NCBI GenBank assembly: GCA_011009095.1
Contig: VTPC01001012.1
Location: 62,001-126,000 of the forward strand
Source of the DNA: Ignelater luminosus
Lineage: Eukaryota > Arthropoda > Insecta > Coleoptera > Elateridae
Reading direction: 5' to 3'
Length of the DNA: 64,000 nucleotides
Shown: positions 34,805 to 46,743 of the stretch, in pieces
How the letters are laid out: every line of letters begins with the position of its first letter
How positions within the stretch are numbered: the stretch's first letter is position 1
The notes under the pieces: generated by a model
Database searches by the model: none
Seen by the model: only the letters and a program-made list of their open reading frames with translations
What the model was told of the DNA's origin: nothing
Position numbers and translations under genes: made by a program

Positions 34805-35745
34805 TCATTTTGTTAGGTTGGAAGTGTTCTCTTTTTTTAAAAAAATTGCCGTACCTGCGGCTGTATTTGGCGCCGTTGGACGATCAAAAATTTTGCATAA
34901 AGGAAAATGATGAATTTAAGGAAGTGAGGACAACTTTGTATGAGATTTCGAAAGCTATGGGTTACAAATATAAATCAGTTAACGGTCGCAAAATTTTCTG
35001 TGAACAAAAACATGTTGCATCCAAAACTACTTTCCTTAGAAAATTTCTACCGTATCTAAGTTCCAGTGAAAATATCTGATTCGTGTACCTAGATGAAACA
35101 TGGATCTATCAAAATGGATTCGTGATTTGGCATCGGGTACACAACTAGGATATTAAGAGTAACCCAGTTAAATTTAAAAATGAAGGGAAACGTTTCACTA
35201 TTTTGCATGCGGGATATAAAGGCGGGTTTTTGGAAGGGTGCGATAAAGCCAAATGCAGGAATGGTTGACTAACCAAAATGTCAAATTTGATTTACAATTT
35301 TCCAAAAAGCAATTATGAGATTTAATAAAACCTTTTCGATACGACGATAACAAGACGCACGTAACTGATGAACTGCTGAAAGAGAAGGGATATGAAGTTC
35401 TTAGAATGCCTCGTTACCATTGTCAGTATAACCTTATTGAAATGGCATGGGGGTATTGTCTATAAAAAGTCTTATTACAACAAGCACATAAACTCTGGAA
35501 CACCTTCTAAAAATCGTGTCCAGAATTTATGGCTTGAGTCTCTTTCATAATGTTCTTCAGACATGTGGCAAAATTTCTGTGATCACTGCGAAAAGCTTAT
35601 TTCGGCTGACTGGTCAAAACATATGGGGAATCTTTGGTTTGAAAATATTCCTCCTTTTATTATTTCGCTTGCAGAATCTGACTCTGAATCTTTTTCGGAT
35701 GATTCAGAGCTAGACTCATCTCACGAACTAATGGAAGTGGAATGA
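34805..35745 (+). pseudogene. Tc1/mariner-superfamily DDE transposase with internal deletion
   Basis: The N-terminal part is open at 34810-35079 (TTLYEISKAMGYKYKSVNGR, KTTFLRKFLPYL). Past a stop, FVYLDETWIYQNGFV (about 35080-35125) carries the first catalytic Asp in its normal DETW context. GKRFTILHAGYKGGFLEGCD follows. The text then jumps to EWLTNQNVKFDLQFSKKQL, skipping the region that should hold the DNAPYHS second-Asp motif. The third acidic motif is present as YHCQYNLIEMAWG (Glu), giving a DD-E type. The C-terminus is open at 35563-35745: CDHCEKLISADW, then an acidic Ser/Asp tail ending at 35745. This C-terminal layout is that of a repetitive insect DDE_3 family. Dead through deletion, stops and frameshifts; ITRs not identified. 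Confidence 0.62.
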
Positions 35746-35951
35746 GGGCTTACAACTATTTGGTATCCAAATTTTTGTGTAATATCACCACAATCATCTT
35801 ATGGAAAAAACTTTGTACAACAAATACATGATCATCAGCGGTCTTTATTACTTGCAATGGAGCCCAGGAAAATGCTGTGCAGGTGTTGGTATACTTAGAG
35901 GAAGTTTATACAGCAGGATGGAGACGTGGTATCGCCACAGTTCTTAATCGT

Positions 35952-37786
35952 TTAACCAATGAACGGTACTAGACACACCCTACTGCGTAACATTCTAATT
36001 AGTAGACCACATGCCAAACCATAGCCTTAATCGTCAGCGCCGAAACCCATTAGCAAACTTAATTTTCATTAATTCTTCAAAGAATCAAATTGAATGTCAC
36101 CTATTTGGTAGAAACCGTATTTTTATGATCATGATGCATATATATGTTACTGTTATTGTTGAAGAAATGTAAGTAATAAATTATAAGTAAAAATTCTTTA
36201 AAACTGTTTTTATAGTTGTACTCTTAAAGCATACAAAGCAAGAAACCCTTAATTCTCACGAGTACCCCCCACTCCTCGTAATTACTCAAAAAATATTATT
36301 TAGATTCCCAGCATCTGAAAATAGTCATAATTACACATAAATTTCTTATACAATTAGGAGAGTTTTTTAGTAGAACAGATTATCACCGTCTTAATCCTTA
36401 AAGCAAAAAGTTTAAACATCGAATTTCAATATTTTACAGGAAATAAAAATTTTCTTAAAACAATCTCTTAGCGTAATCGATTTACAGATTTACAAAAAAG
36501 GGCAACAGCATGAGGTCAAACTGTCATAAAATCATAACCTTAAAGTACATTGAGTGTCTATAAGATTCTACAAGCCGAGTTAATAGATAAACAGCCCGGT
36601 TTACAATACTCAAACTGTCATTCTGTCATAGCCATATACGACTCATAAACATCGTGAACGCTGTATAATAATTATCTTTTGAATCTTTTCAGATGTTTTC
36701 CATCTTTATTCGTGACTTGATTAATTCTACACTAAAGCTCGTAGATTATCCCCACCATTATTTATCAAACATAAATCAAAGTTAGTGATCAATTGCAGCA
36801 ATAAATCTTTGTACAACTGTATGCTTGCTACTTTTGTGGCCAATCAGATACGATCGTAAATACTTTTATAATCCCAGTGTCCTTACAATTATACGATACC
36901 ATAATTTTTAAAATAAATTTATATCAAAGAAGCAAAATATGGATACAAACTGTACAGAACCATAAAGGTGGATGTCTTGAAATGTAACTTCATTGTAAAT
37001 TAAAATCGAGCTGTTGTAAATTTCCTGAAAATTTGATAATCTGCATCAAGAAGCAACAATACCGAAAAACCGACAAACTGTTATCTCCTTTCTTATAAAC
37101 TTACTAATGACAAATCGGCAAGAGAACATATAAACAACGTCAAGAAAGAAGTGCAAAATATGTTGTAATTTGCAAATTGAAAAATCTATCAGAATTGTAA
37201 AGGGAGAAAACAAGTTCTTTGTCAACCTTATTAGAAAGTAGGCTTCTCGATCCTCATTTTGTGGCCGAAATTTAACAATACTATACAGCGCAATCAATCC
37301 CAGAAAGGTCCCGAAAAGTATGCGAACTAATTTCAATAACAAACAATTTCGACCAATTAGGAGCGTAATTTTACTCGAGTACACTAACTGACAAAAAGTT
37401 GTCTTAAATCCATTACATGATATTGGTGATGTTTAATTTTATTTAAATTTCCCACCGAAAGATTTCTGGAAGTGAGTGTACTTGGTCAACATGTAGTTGA
37501 TGTTCAATCTTCATTTGGTTTTTTTCTTACATAGATACATTTTGGATACGATGCATGCCAAAGCTATCATACAATTACTTGCAAAAGTAAATTCTTACTG
37601 TAGACTAACGTTTATTTAGATTTTTGATATATTTTTTAAGGGCGACGAAAAAATCATTTGTGAAACTCTGGGAGAAAGTGCCCCTTTTCCTTCGTTTGCC
37701 TTCGGTTCGTAAAATAAATAGCACATGCGGGAAAAAGGTATCACTTTCTTCCCTTGTATGTAGGACGCTGGTACTTAATGGGTTAA
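35952..37786. mobile_element. Possible piggyBac-like non-autonomous element
   Basis: Left TTAACC(A)ATGAACGGTACTAG at 35952 and right, in reverse complement from 37786, TTAACCCATTAAGTACCAG. Both start at a TTAA and agree over most of the first 18 bases with a 2-base gap. Inside the right end, AGAAAGTG and CACTTTCT (around 37745 and 37675) form subterminal inverted motifs. No transposase lies between. The left end lacks the canonical CCC, so this is tentative. Confidence 0.25.
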
Positions 37787-37789
37787 AGT

Positions 37790-40780
37790 CGAAGAATTCA
37801 GTGTGATTTTCTTAAGGCAACAGGACTTTATTGTCACCCTGTATAATATTTAACGATTTTTTTTTGTTTGGGTGCTTATCCAAAGATAAAGAATTCAGGT
37901 TCTGGTTAGTGAATAATCTACTGGTTCCCTTCTAACTAAGTATTTATTTACTGTGCTGAATTTAATTTTTCTAAATCCTAAATAACTGGTAAACTTGGTA
38001 TACTGTTGTCTCGTCTCAAGTTTATTAGAGCTGTTTAGATACATTGATCTAAAAAGTTTCAAAACAGGTAAGAATCTTTAAAGCCATGTGATTATGTCAG
38101 ATATAAACATTGATATACTTTAAGTATATAATAGGCGTTACAGTTGGGTTTGTTTTACAGACTGAGAGAAATATTCTTAAACCTATACAGAAAAATTCAG
38201 AAGATATCTTTACGGTTTTTCACTTTCTACATTTTTGTAATTTTATTTAATGCTTCTTACAGTCTAATTAATTTATATGCGACTCAAAAAAGAATTTACA
38301 GCTTATTAAAATAATGAACTCTTTCAAAATATCTTCAGCGTAATTGAACCAAAGTCTTGCAAAGCTTTCAGTAATGGATTTTAAAATTGGAGAAACTTCA
38401 AAGCCATAGCAAAGGAAAAAATGCAAACCGAAAGTAATTTTTCTGTCCGAATAAATTTAGAAATAAATTCTAATGTATTTCTGATAATCATGCTTTCTTT
38501 CTTTGTTTGAGTTCACATTTTTATATTTCCACTAAAACCAGGGGGGATTTTACGCTTTAAAAAACCCATTCTAAAATCTTTCAGATTTATAAAATCTAAG
38601 CCTTTTTCGGTATACATTTTTAATATGGTAAAAAGTGTATAAAGAAATACGCCAAAAATTTATAAAACCTCTTTTGAATTCCTAGATAGATTACTATCAT
38701 TTATTATTCAACATTGGGATTTGTAAGCCTCTAGGGTCTAAGAGATTTGCGTGATGCAGTGCTCGTAAAACCAATGTCGACTTCTGGATTTACAACACTC
38801 ATATAGACTGCTCTCACTAAAATATTTCTTTTTAATCCTAAGCGTAGAGATTTTTTTTTAATATTTGGAGTATATCGTGCAGCATATAAAGTAGGGGGAG
38901 TAACACTTGTAGAGCTCTCTTTGCTCTGAATGAAAGCACACTCATGTTGTACGAACGAATGCAAAGGAAAGTTTTGACTTTATATATCAGAAGTTGTTTA
39001 TTTCTCAGAGGGTAGTAAGTTTACAAGTCGAGAATGTTACTGCCACTATTTTATTGGTTGTGCTTTGAAGATTTTATTTTCTTTGTCATTCATGTGTACT
39101 CTAGTTTTATACCCTTTTTTGTAGTTGTGCCGTCAGTGCTTTAACTTGGCATAATTTTAGATAGTGAATATTGAGTTAGTAACGTTACCTCTCTACTTAT
39201 AGTTTAACTATTCTTTATAGTCAAGTAGAGATGATTTAATATAGTTAAAAGGACGTTCAAAATTCAATTTGTAATTGTTTAGTTTTGTATTTCGTTAAGG
39301 CTTTGTATTAAAATGTCTATAACAGAAATTGCGGTAATGGTTAATTTAAAATTAGTTATAATTGACACATAATATATGATACAATCATACCTACTCTTCC
39401 AACTAATAATAGACAACTAATCGAATTTCAAAATTTAATTCAAAACGAAATACATTATTCAGGTGGCGTTTAAATTAGCAATTAAAACTCTCCACGGAAG
39501 ACAGATGTTGCGACTCGATTCTTGCAAAAATCTTAATACAATTCGACACCTAATTGAGGTCATGGCAAAATATTATCAAAATGTTTGAAAATGCATTTCA
39601 GAATATTTTATGTAATTTCGAGAAATTTTCGTACATACATAAACAATATTCAAGTAATATTAATGTGTTACATAATCCAACTCTTGTGAATTCTGAATAT
39701 CTGTAGTTGCTATAGAACTACTAGCCAATATGAAACAGATAACGATTTTAATCATTTAGTTAATCTGCAGCCGCATATTCTCTTAAGGACCTTAAATTGG
39801 ATTGGGTTACCACGTTAGTGTTCATTTTAAATATTTATAGGCTAATTCTATTTGCGGTTAGTATAAACTAGGATAAATAAACACAAAACAGTAGATTCTA
39901 CACAGACATCTTGTAGCAGTTAAATTATACGTCCCATTGTGAGATATATAATCTAAAGCAATGGTTTCGAAGCTTTTTTGCAACGGAAGACGGCGAGATG
40001 GTAAGTTATCAAAAAGACTAAAAAAATCCTTTTTTGGAATCGTGATTGTAATTTCCTCTAACTCTATGAATGTTAAATCCAACACCTAAGTTAGATAAAG
40101 GGTAAAATAAATTTAAAAAAACGAAGTTACGTAACCTACGCTGCTCTCATAAGAAATAATCAATATTTTTTGCTTCCTGTAGACGTAGCTACAAACATGG
40201 AATTGAATAGAAATCACAATCAAAAAGACATTTTCATAACTTTTCTTATTATGACCTAAAGAGTTGGAAACTTGTATTTTTATCAGTAGAAGTGAGACTG
40301 CATACCACAAATTTCGTTACCTTCTCTTTTACCATAGACTACCAATGACTGAAAAATTGTAGTCGAAGATGTATCGAGATTTTAGGTGATACACATTGAA
40401 ACTTATCTTAAAAATACATTAGACATAGATATTTGTATTTATGCCAAGCAAACACGAACATTAAGTTTTGTTTGCATCTTTTTCAATAACATTTGACTTG
40501 TTCGAGGTACATTTTACTATTTGAGGTTGCAAAACTCAATTGTTATCTTATTATTGGTCAATGGAAAAAGGTTAGTTCTGAATATAACTTCAAAGCAAAG
40601 TTACTAGCTTTTATGCATTTATGTCCCTTCATAGTGATATTGTCAGTACAGTCTCTTCATTCACCGAATTCATTTCAGTTTGCATGCGATTTAGTAGTGT
40701 GAGTTTTAAAAGAAAAACAATTTTATGGGTAAGTTTTATTTTGATCAGGAAAGACAAATGTTTGTATTGTTGTATTTTTT
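37790..40780. other. No gene recognised
   Basis: Short frames only (38731-38964, 39858-40085, 40113-40310, all minus), none recognisable. Confidence 0.45.
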
Positions 40781-40849
40781 CCTAGCAGTGGTGGAATTGT
40801 TAGATGCAAGGTTATGTGTGATGCTCTGAACGATTTAGAAGCCTCTACT

Positions 40850-42475
40850 TCGGAAAAAAAACATGACGTCGTTTAGTTACCACCAGCATCCGGTAATAAA
40901 GAAATTGAAAGCGATGAGGACATTGAGTGGATCAAATTTACCCCAAGAAGTTCCCGGAGAAATTGAGATTCATTAAATTGACTCTGGCGAAGATGAAGAT
41001 ACTAAAGGTAATAAATCGAAAAAGACAAAGACATCTTGGAAAAAGTCAGAGAGCTTGACACTACAAGACAGCATAGTTGAACCTCCAAAAGTTGGTCCTA
41101 AACATGCTGGAAAGTCGAAATACAAAATTTTTTTATTATTTTGGACATTAGAGATAATATCATATTTATAACGGAACAAACCAACCTTTATGCAAAACGA
41201 AACAAAAATGACCATAATTTTATGGTTACTGAAAAAGATATCTGTCAGTTCTTAGGATTAATTTTGATAAGCAGTTATCATAATGTACTCAGTGAAAATA
41301 ATTACTGGTCTACAGCTGAAGACATGCAAGTTCCGATTTTCTCTAAAACTAGGGGCAGAGATAATTTCAGAACAATAAAATGTTACTTTCATGTAGCTGA
41401 TAACCAAAAACTAGAAAATTCCGAAATTGCAAAGGTTTCTTGGCTTTCTTCAAAACTGACAAGACATCTACAACAATTCGGTGTTTTCCATGAGTTGCTT
41501 AGCGTTGACGAGGCTATGGTGCCTTATAATGGGCATCATTCTGTTAAGATTTTCATAAAAAATAAACCAGTGCGGTTTGGATTTAAGATATTGATGTTGT
41601 GTGGATCAGATGGATATCCTTATAATATGGAAATCTACTGCGGAAGATCAGCTGACAATAACAAAGAACCATTGGGTACACGTGTCGTGAAAAACATGTT
41701 ATCAGTTGTTGAAACTCCTTCGCAACACGTTGTTTTTTTTGACAACTTCTTTTCAAGTTATTTTCTTTTCCATGAACTTTCTTTGATGAGTATTCGAGCC
41801 TGAGGTACAGTTCGAAAAAGCAGAACCAACAAATGTCCACTAATATCTTCTGGCGAATTGAAAAAGAAAAGTAGTGGTTCCTAGGATTATAGATCGGATG
41901 GGTATTTGGTATTTGTGAAGTGGAATGACAACGCAATAGTGACTGTAGGAAGTAATCCCTATGGTGTAACACCTTTCCATATAACCGCTAGAAGAATAAA
42001 AGGAGAACATAAAAAAGATGTCTAGCAACATAATGCTATAAAGAAATATAATGAAGAAATGGGAGGGGTTGATCTTCTTGATCGATTTTGTACTAACTAT
42101 CGCCCAAAATTGAGATCTAAAAAGTGGTGGTGGAATCTTTTCTCACATGCTCTAAATCTCGCTGTTGTAGCAGCATACCGTTTTTATCAGCATGTCAATA
42201 GTGAGACAAGTATCAGGCATTTAGAGTTTCGGCGTACAATTGCAATGTACCTGATAAAAGTAAAAGCTACACAGGGAAAACGACAAGAAGGTCTATCATC
42301 ATCATCATCATCATCAGTTGTACGTGATATTCGTTACGATGGCATCAATCATATTCTAATTGCATATTTTCAGGAAAGGTGTATAGTGTGCCAGAAAAAT
42401 ATCAGGCTCCAGTGCTCTAAATGTGAGAAGAGACTACATAAAAAATTTTGTTTTGATGTTTATCACAACATATAG
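40850..42475 (+). pseudogene. piggyBac-family transposase, copy 1 (three in-frame stops)
   Basis: An acidic N-terminal region (about 40850-41140) with stops reads SLTLQDSIVEPPKVGPKHAG before a frameshift near 41130. From 41141 one frame runs to 42475, broken only by TGA 41801, TAG 41882 and TAG 42023. The DDE_Tnp_1_7 core holds all three aspartates: LLSVDEAMVPY (Asp at 41507), VVFFDNFFSSY (Asp at 41741) and MGGVDLLDRF (Asp at 42071). The RTNKCPL block lies between the stops. The C-terminus has a cysteine-rich finger (CIVCQKNIRLQCSKCEKRLH). A (TCA)n run codes for seven serines before it. piggyBac transposases excise precisely from TTAA sites. Terminal repeats were not found. Confidence 0.85.
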
Positions 42476-42479
42476 TATT

Positions 42480-44020
42480 TACATAATTTTTATCTAAAAA
42501 TAATCACTTTATATAATAACATGTAACTCATAAAGGAAATAAAGGCATTACCCATTACCCTGCTATTGTATAAGTATACATGCCAACCTTCCCAAAATCG
42601 GAAGATATCTTTTCTCCCAAATTTAAAAAGTTATGTCGAAACTAACATGCAAAATGGGATTCAAGTGTTTTAATGAGACATATATCAAAAATTAACAAAA
42701 TTCAGACAAAAACTTCAAAGTGCTGCCATTAAAAGATCCGACGTAGTATAATAAGTGAGCAGCATTTTAGTCGATTTAAAAGTGAACAGTGTCAACTTCT
42801 TATTGTGTCATAAATGCAAGTAACTTGTTCTTCGCCAATAGCAATACCAACTCTTCTCAGATATCTGATATATCATTGAGGTGAACATGAGCATTCCTGA
42901 CAGTGAAATACTACCTATCAAATGCATCCCTAAAAGATCAACAATTTGCTTTTATTTTTTTAATATACAGTGAAAAAAACAAAATTAAATATCAAAACTA
43001 TAAAAGTACTGATACATTAACAGTAGGGTAAATCCGTTACTACACTTCTCTTGAATGACGATGAAGTAGTCATAGCTGATAAAGAAAACAGTGAAAAGAA
43101 GCCATCGTAAAGAGGGATTCAAAATTTGATAATTTAATAACAGCCTTAAGTACTGTGTTCTCCTTTTGAAGACCTAATTCTGTCACTTTCGTGAAATAGC
43201 ACATTCTCAGGTAAGAAAGATACATTCAGCTGCGTACATTATCAAATCAACTTTATCATGGAAAGTTACATCAACCAGCAATGGAAAAGATGAAAAGAAC
43301 TTAAGACAGAGGTGAAATAGCTAATAAAAGTAAAACCACAGCTATTGAATAATTCTAATTATTAAATAATTACAGTTATTAGACAACTACAATTATTGAG
43401 CGATTGTTTTTATATTTGGTTTTATTAGAAAAGTACTAGAAGTTTAAAGAATATCATTATCACGAACCTGTTCCATATAGTAAACCTGATGATGCTATAG
43501 ATATTAAAGCAATGCGCATTCTAAAACTTTTTTGTCAAAAAACATGATTTACTGTCAATATACATACATGTAAAAACAACAAACTCGTGCGTATCTGAAG
43601 ATGGTTTCCGTAAGTGGTTCAACGGTATACAGGAATATATTGTAACACAACTATTGGGAGAAGCCCCTAATAATCCAGGTATCTAATGATGATAAGACTT
43701 TGGTTCAAATACGTCTTTCTTAGGGCGAAACTTTATCTGATAAAGTTAAAAAAAAGTCAAGAGCATCTAATAAAGTAAGTAAACTAATAATTGAAGTAAT
43801 TGCTTTGCGTTCCATTGCAACTCGGATTTTTCAATCCCGTGATTTAGCATTTAGATCTCTCAAATGTTGCATGGCAAAAGACAGCAATTTTAGAAACAGC
43901 TGTAAAAATGTAGTTAAAGCCTACAATATTGATTATTCAAAATGCTTAGAGAAGCAAAAAAATAAAACAGCAAAGTCTAAACAATGATCAAGCGACTGTA
44001 ATTAAATAATGGTCGTAAGG
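42480..44020. other. No gene recognised
   Basis: AT-rich; the 60-codon frame at 43805-43987 (ATG start, Lys-rich) is unassigned. Confidence 0.45.
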
Positions 44021-44024
44021 CAGT

Positions 44025-44110
44025 TTAACCCTTTCGCCCCTACTGGGACAAATATGTCCTTCGATTTACTAAAATGCTCTACTGGGACTTATATGGCACG
44101 AATTTACATT
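44025..44110 (+). repeat. piggyBac 5' terminus with TTAA target (copy 2)
   Basis: TTAA at 44025-44028, then CCCTTTCGCCCCTACTGGGA, a typical piggyBac-like CCC-start end. Subterminal hairpin GGACA-AATA-TGTCC at 44046-44059; the CTACTGGGAC motif recurs at 44080. A related palindrome, ATTGGGA...TCCCAAT, lies at 44353-44374 in the untranslated leader. Confidence 0.7.
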
Positions 44111-44444
44111 AAAACAACAATTATTAGTATATTATGAATGTGTGTATAATTTATTGCCTAATCTTCCATAACCTCAAAAAGGTACAGTCTTGCACGTGTT
44201 AAGTGTGTTCCTCAGCTATTGTTTTTAGAGAAATCCATTTAATTGGTACAAATTATTATTTTAAGATTATTCCAGGTAAGCTCATTTCTTATAATTATCA
44301 GCTACTGCATCATTACTTTAATATAAATATAGATTTTGGGTACAGTTTATACATTGGGATAAAATTGTCCCAATAGTAGTTTTCCGCGAGACTTATATGT
44401 ATCACAGTAATGTTCCAGTGTCAAATCTAATTTTAATTTTCCAG

Positions 44445-45595
44445 ATGAAGAGAGCTCTTACCCAACAAGAACTTGAAGAATTAATAAAAAATATGTCAGA
44501 TGTTGAATCATATTCAGAAACGATCCGCAATGCCAAGCGTCGAAAGCAGATTTAAATGATTCCAGTTGCGGTGAAATTCATGACAATGAAGTTCTTGAGC
44601 ATATCAGAGAAGAAGATAAGGATCAAGCTGAGTCTTCGAAAGAGGATATTTTGTTTGAAACCGCACAAGACAATGAAAATTTAGACCGTATCGGATTCGA
44701 AATATCTGGTAATGGTCCAAAGGTTTTAAGCTGTTTACGCCGATATTCAACATACTTGCAGACAGGACATGTTGAACACAAATAGGGAATTAACTGCATT
44801 AGAAAGATTTCTGAAACTCTTTTCTAAAAGCCTCTTCATGTTCATTGCTAAGTGTAACAATGAACGCATTGATATATGTACTTCAACGAAAAACAAATCA
44901 GAAGTACCAAAAAACTGATATGTACGAAATAATGTAAGTTCTTGGCATACGTTAGTCATGTCCTACAGTAAAGGTCCCGCTTTTGCTCATTACTGATCTA
45001 ATAATAAGTAGATGTAAAACCGTTTTATCCGAAACGCTTTAGGAAGAGACCGATGTACATTTTTGCTTTCAAAAATGTATTATAATCATCCTGCAAAACC
45101 AAAAAATGCCTCGAAAAATTACTGTATTGAAGAGGTACTTTCATGTCTCAAATATACATTTATGAAAGCAAGACAAGACAGCCCTTTCCAATCAATCGAC
45201 GAAATGATGACCAAATTCAAAGAGCGATCTACACTAAAACCAGCCATAAGAGGTATGAAAGTCTAGGAACGTTGCGATTCCAAACGTTGTTACGTTTATG
45301 AGATGAATGTTTACACTGGCAAAGATGGTAATGCTGATGGAACATTAGGAAAAAAGGGTGGTTAAGAAATTGACATCAACCATTAGAAATCAGGATGTAG
45401 CAATATGCTTTGATAGATTTTTCACGTCCACAGATTTGCTCAATACACTGCCTTGGGCATCCGTTGGAACTTACATACAAAACCGCAAAAACACTCCTGT
45501 GGCTGAATATAAAAAAATGGCCCAAGGTGATTTCATTATTGCTTTGCAATTCTACGGGTACTATTGCCGTTAAATACCAAAAGTACCAAAATTAG
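44445..45595 (+). pseudogene. piggyBac-family transposase, copy 2, 3'-truncated
   Basis: ATG at 44445 directly after TTTTCCAG, so an intron may precede it. MKRALTQQELEELIKNMSDV, then in a shifted frame the acidic stretch EHIREEDKDQAESSKEDILF and ELTALERFLKLFSKSLF. 45063-45266 reads YYNHPAKPKNASKNYCIEEV and SPFQSIDEMMTKFKERSTLK: first catalytic Asp in the SIDE context. After a stop come VYEMNVYTGKDG, VAICFDRFFTSTDLLNTLPW (second Asp) and NSTGTIAVKYQ. It stops at about 45595, where a different gene begins; the third Asp (GGVD) and Cys-rich tail are absent. Same superfamily as copy 1 but clearly a different lineage. Confidence 0.8.
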
Positions 45596-46617
45596 TCATT
45601 TCCGTAACCGCGAAAAGAAGTTATCTGAGTTTTATTCTATGGACGACAATCTCACTTACTGCAATGATGTTGACGATTTGATGGAAACCTTAGACGTAAA
45701 CACAAACCAGAAGAATGGCGACTGTTCATTGATGCATCTACATTTAGTTTGAAAGCAGTTTTACTGCACAATGGCAATGTATTGCCTTCAGTTCTCATTG
45801 CATATTCAGTTCACCTAAAGGAATCTTATGACACTATGAAATGCCTTTTAAAGGGAGTAGACTATAAACGATACGAGTGGAAATCTGTGGAGCTTTGTTA
45901 TTAGGAAAGCAATTGGAATTTACAAAATTCAGTTGCTTTTTGTGCGAGTGGGACAGTCGTGCTAAATCGCAGCATTATATTGTGAACAGTTGGTCAAGTA
46001 GGAAGATAGTTGTGCGAGAAAAGGGTATTTTACATGAAAGCCTTGTGGATAGAAACAATAATCATTTGCCCCTTTTGCATATAAAGTTAGAGCTGATATA
46101 GAATTTTGTAAAAGGTATGGACCGTGGCGAAAGAGATTTTCAGTACATGAAAGAAAAATTTCCAAAAATCACCCAAGCTAATATAAAGGAGCGCATATTT
46201 GTAGGTCCCCAAATTCGGCAATTAATGAATGATAGCGGTTGCGATGCGGTTCTACAAGAAAAAGAAAAGGTGGCGTGGAATTGTTTCCAATCTGTCGTAA
46301 AGGGCTTTCTGGGCAACAATAAAGCGGAAAATTCCAAAAACCTCGTCGACGAAATGTTGACAACTTACCGTAAAATGGGATGTAATATGTCGCTAAAGAT
46401 GCATCATTTACATTCCCATTTGGATTTTTTCCCAGACAATTTGGGAGCTGTAGGTGATGAGCATGAGGAGCGTTTCCATCAAGACCTTTCAACGTTGGAA
46501 AACCGATACCAGGGAAGATGGAATTCGAACATGTTGGGTGATTACTGTTGGTTACTGATTGGAGAAGACCCTAATACATCATTGCACAAAAGAAAACTGC
46601 CAAATAGAATATCTTAA
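45570..46617 (+). pseudogene. Multi-copy arthropod 'FHQD' protein, unnamed family, broken
   Basis: Blocks in order: HFRNREKKLSEFYSMDDN (45597 on), WRLFIDASTFSLKAVLLHNG (about 45718), FSCFLCEWDSRAKSQHYIV in frame 45877-46101, LPLLHIKLELI, a stop near 46099, then 46117-46617 with FPKITQANIKERIFVGPQI, MGCNMSLKMHHLHSHLDFF and DEHEERFHQDLSTLENRYQG. I recall many near-identical uncharacterised insect proteins with this series; the high copy number suggests a transposon passenger or transposase. The conserved H-x-H-x-D...D-E-H-E...H cluster could be catalytic, but that is inference. Two frameshifts and stops near 46015 and 46099 make it a pseudogene. It ends naturally at TAA 46615, with no intron seen. 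Confidence 0.6.
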
Positions 46618-46743
46618 TGGGTTTTGTGTACAATTTGTAATATAAAATGTATTTGATTACTTTAGCGTTTTACTTCGAAACAAAATCATGTTTTTCGAGG
46701 AAACTATACGTGCCAAAAGCAGATTTGGATTCAGCTTGAAAAA

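Noticed and set aside
35361-35390. CTGATGA...GAAA resembling a hammerhead ribozyme core
   Set aside because: It is the coding sequence of the DDE transposase (TDELLKEKG) and lacks the required helices.
43313-43322. ACAGAGGTG considered as the missing 5' hAT terminus
   Set aside because: Does not match the 3' terminus (CAGAGCTGTTACGAG) beyond the first bases, and the flanking 8-mer does not match GAAAGAAA.
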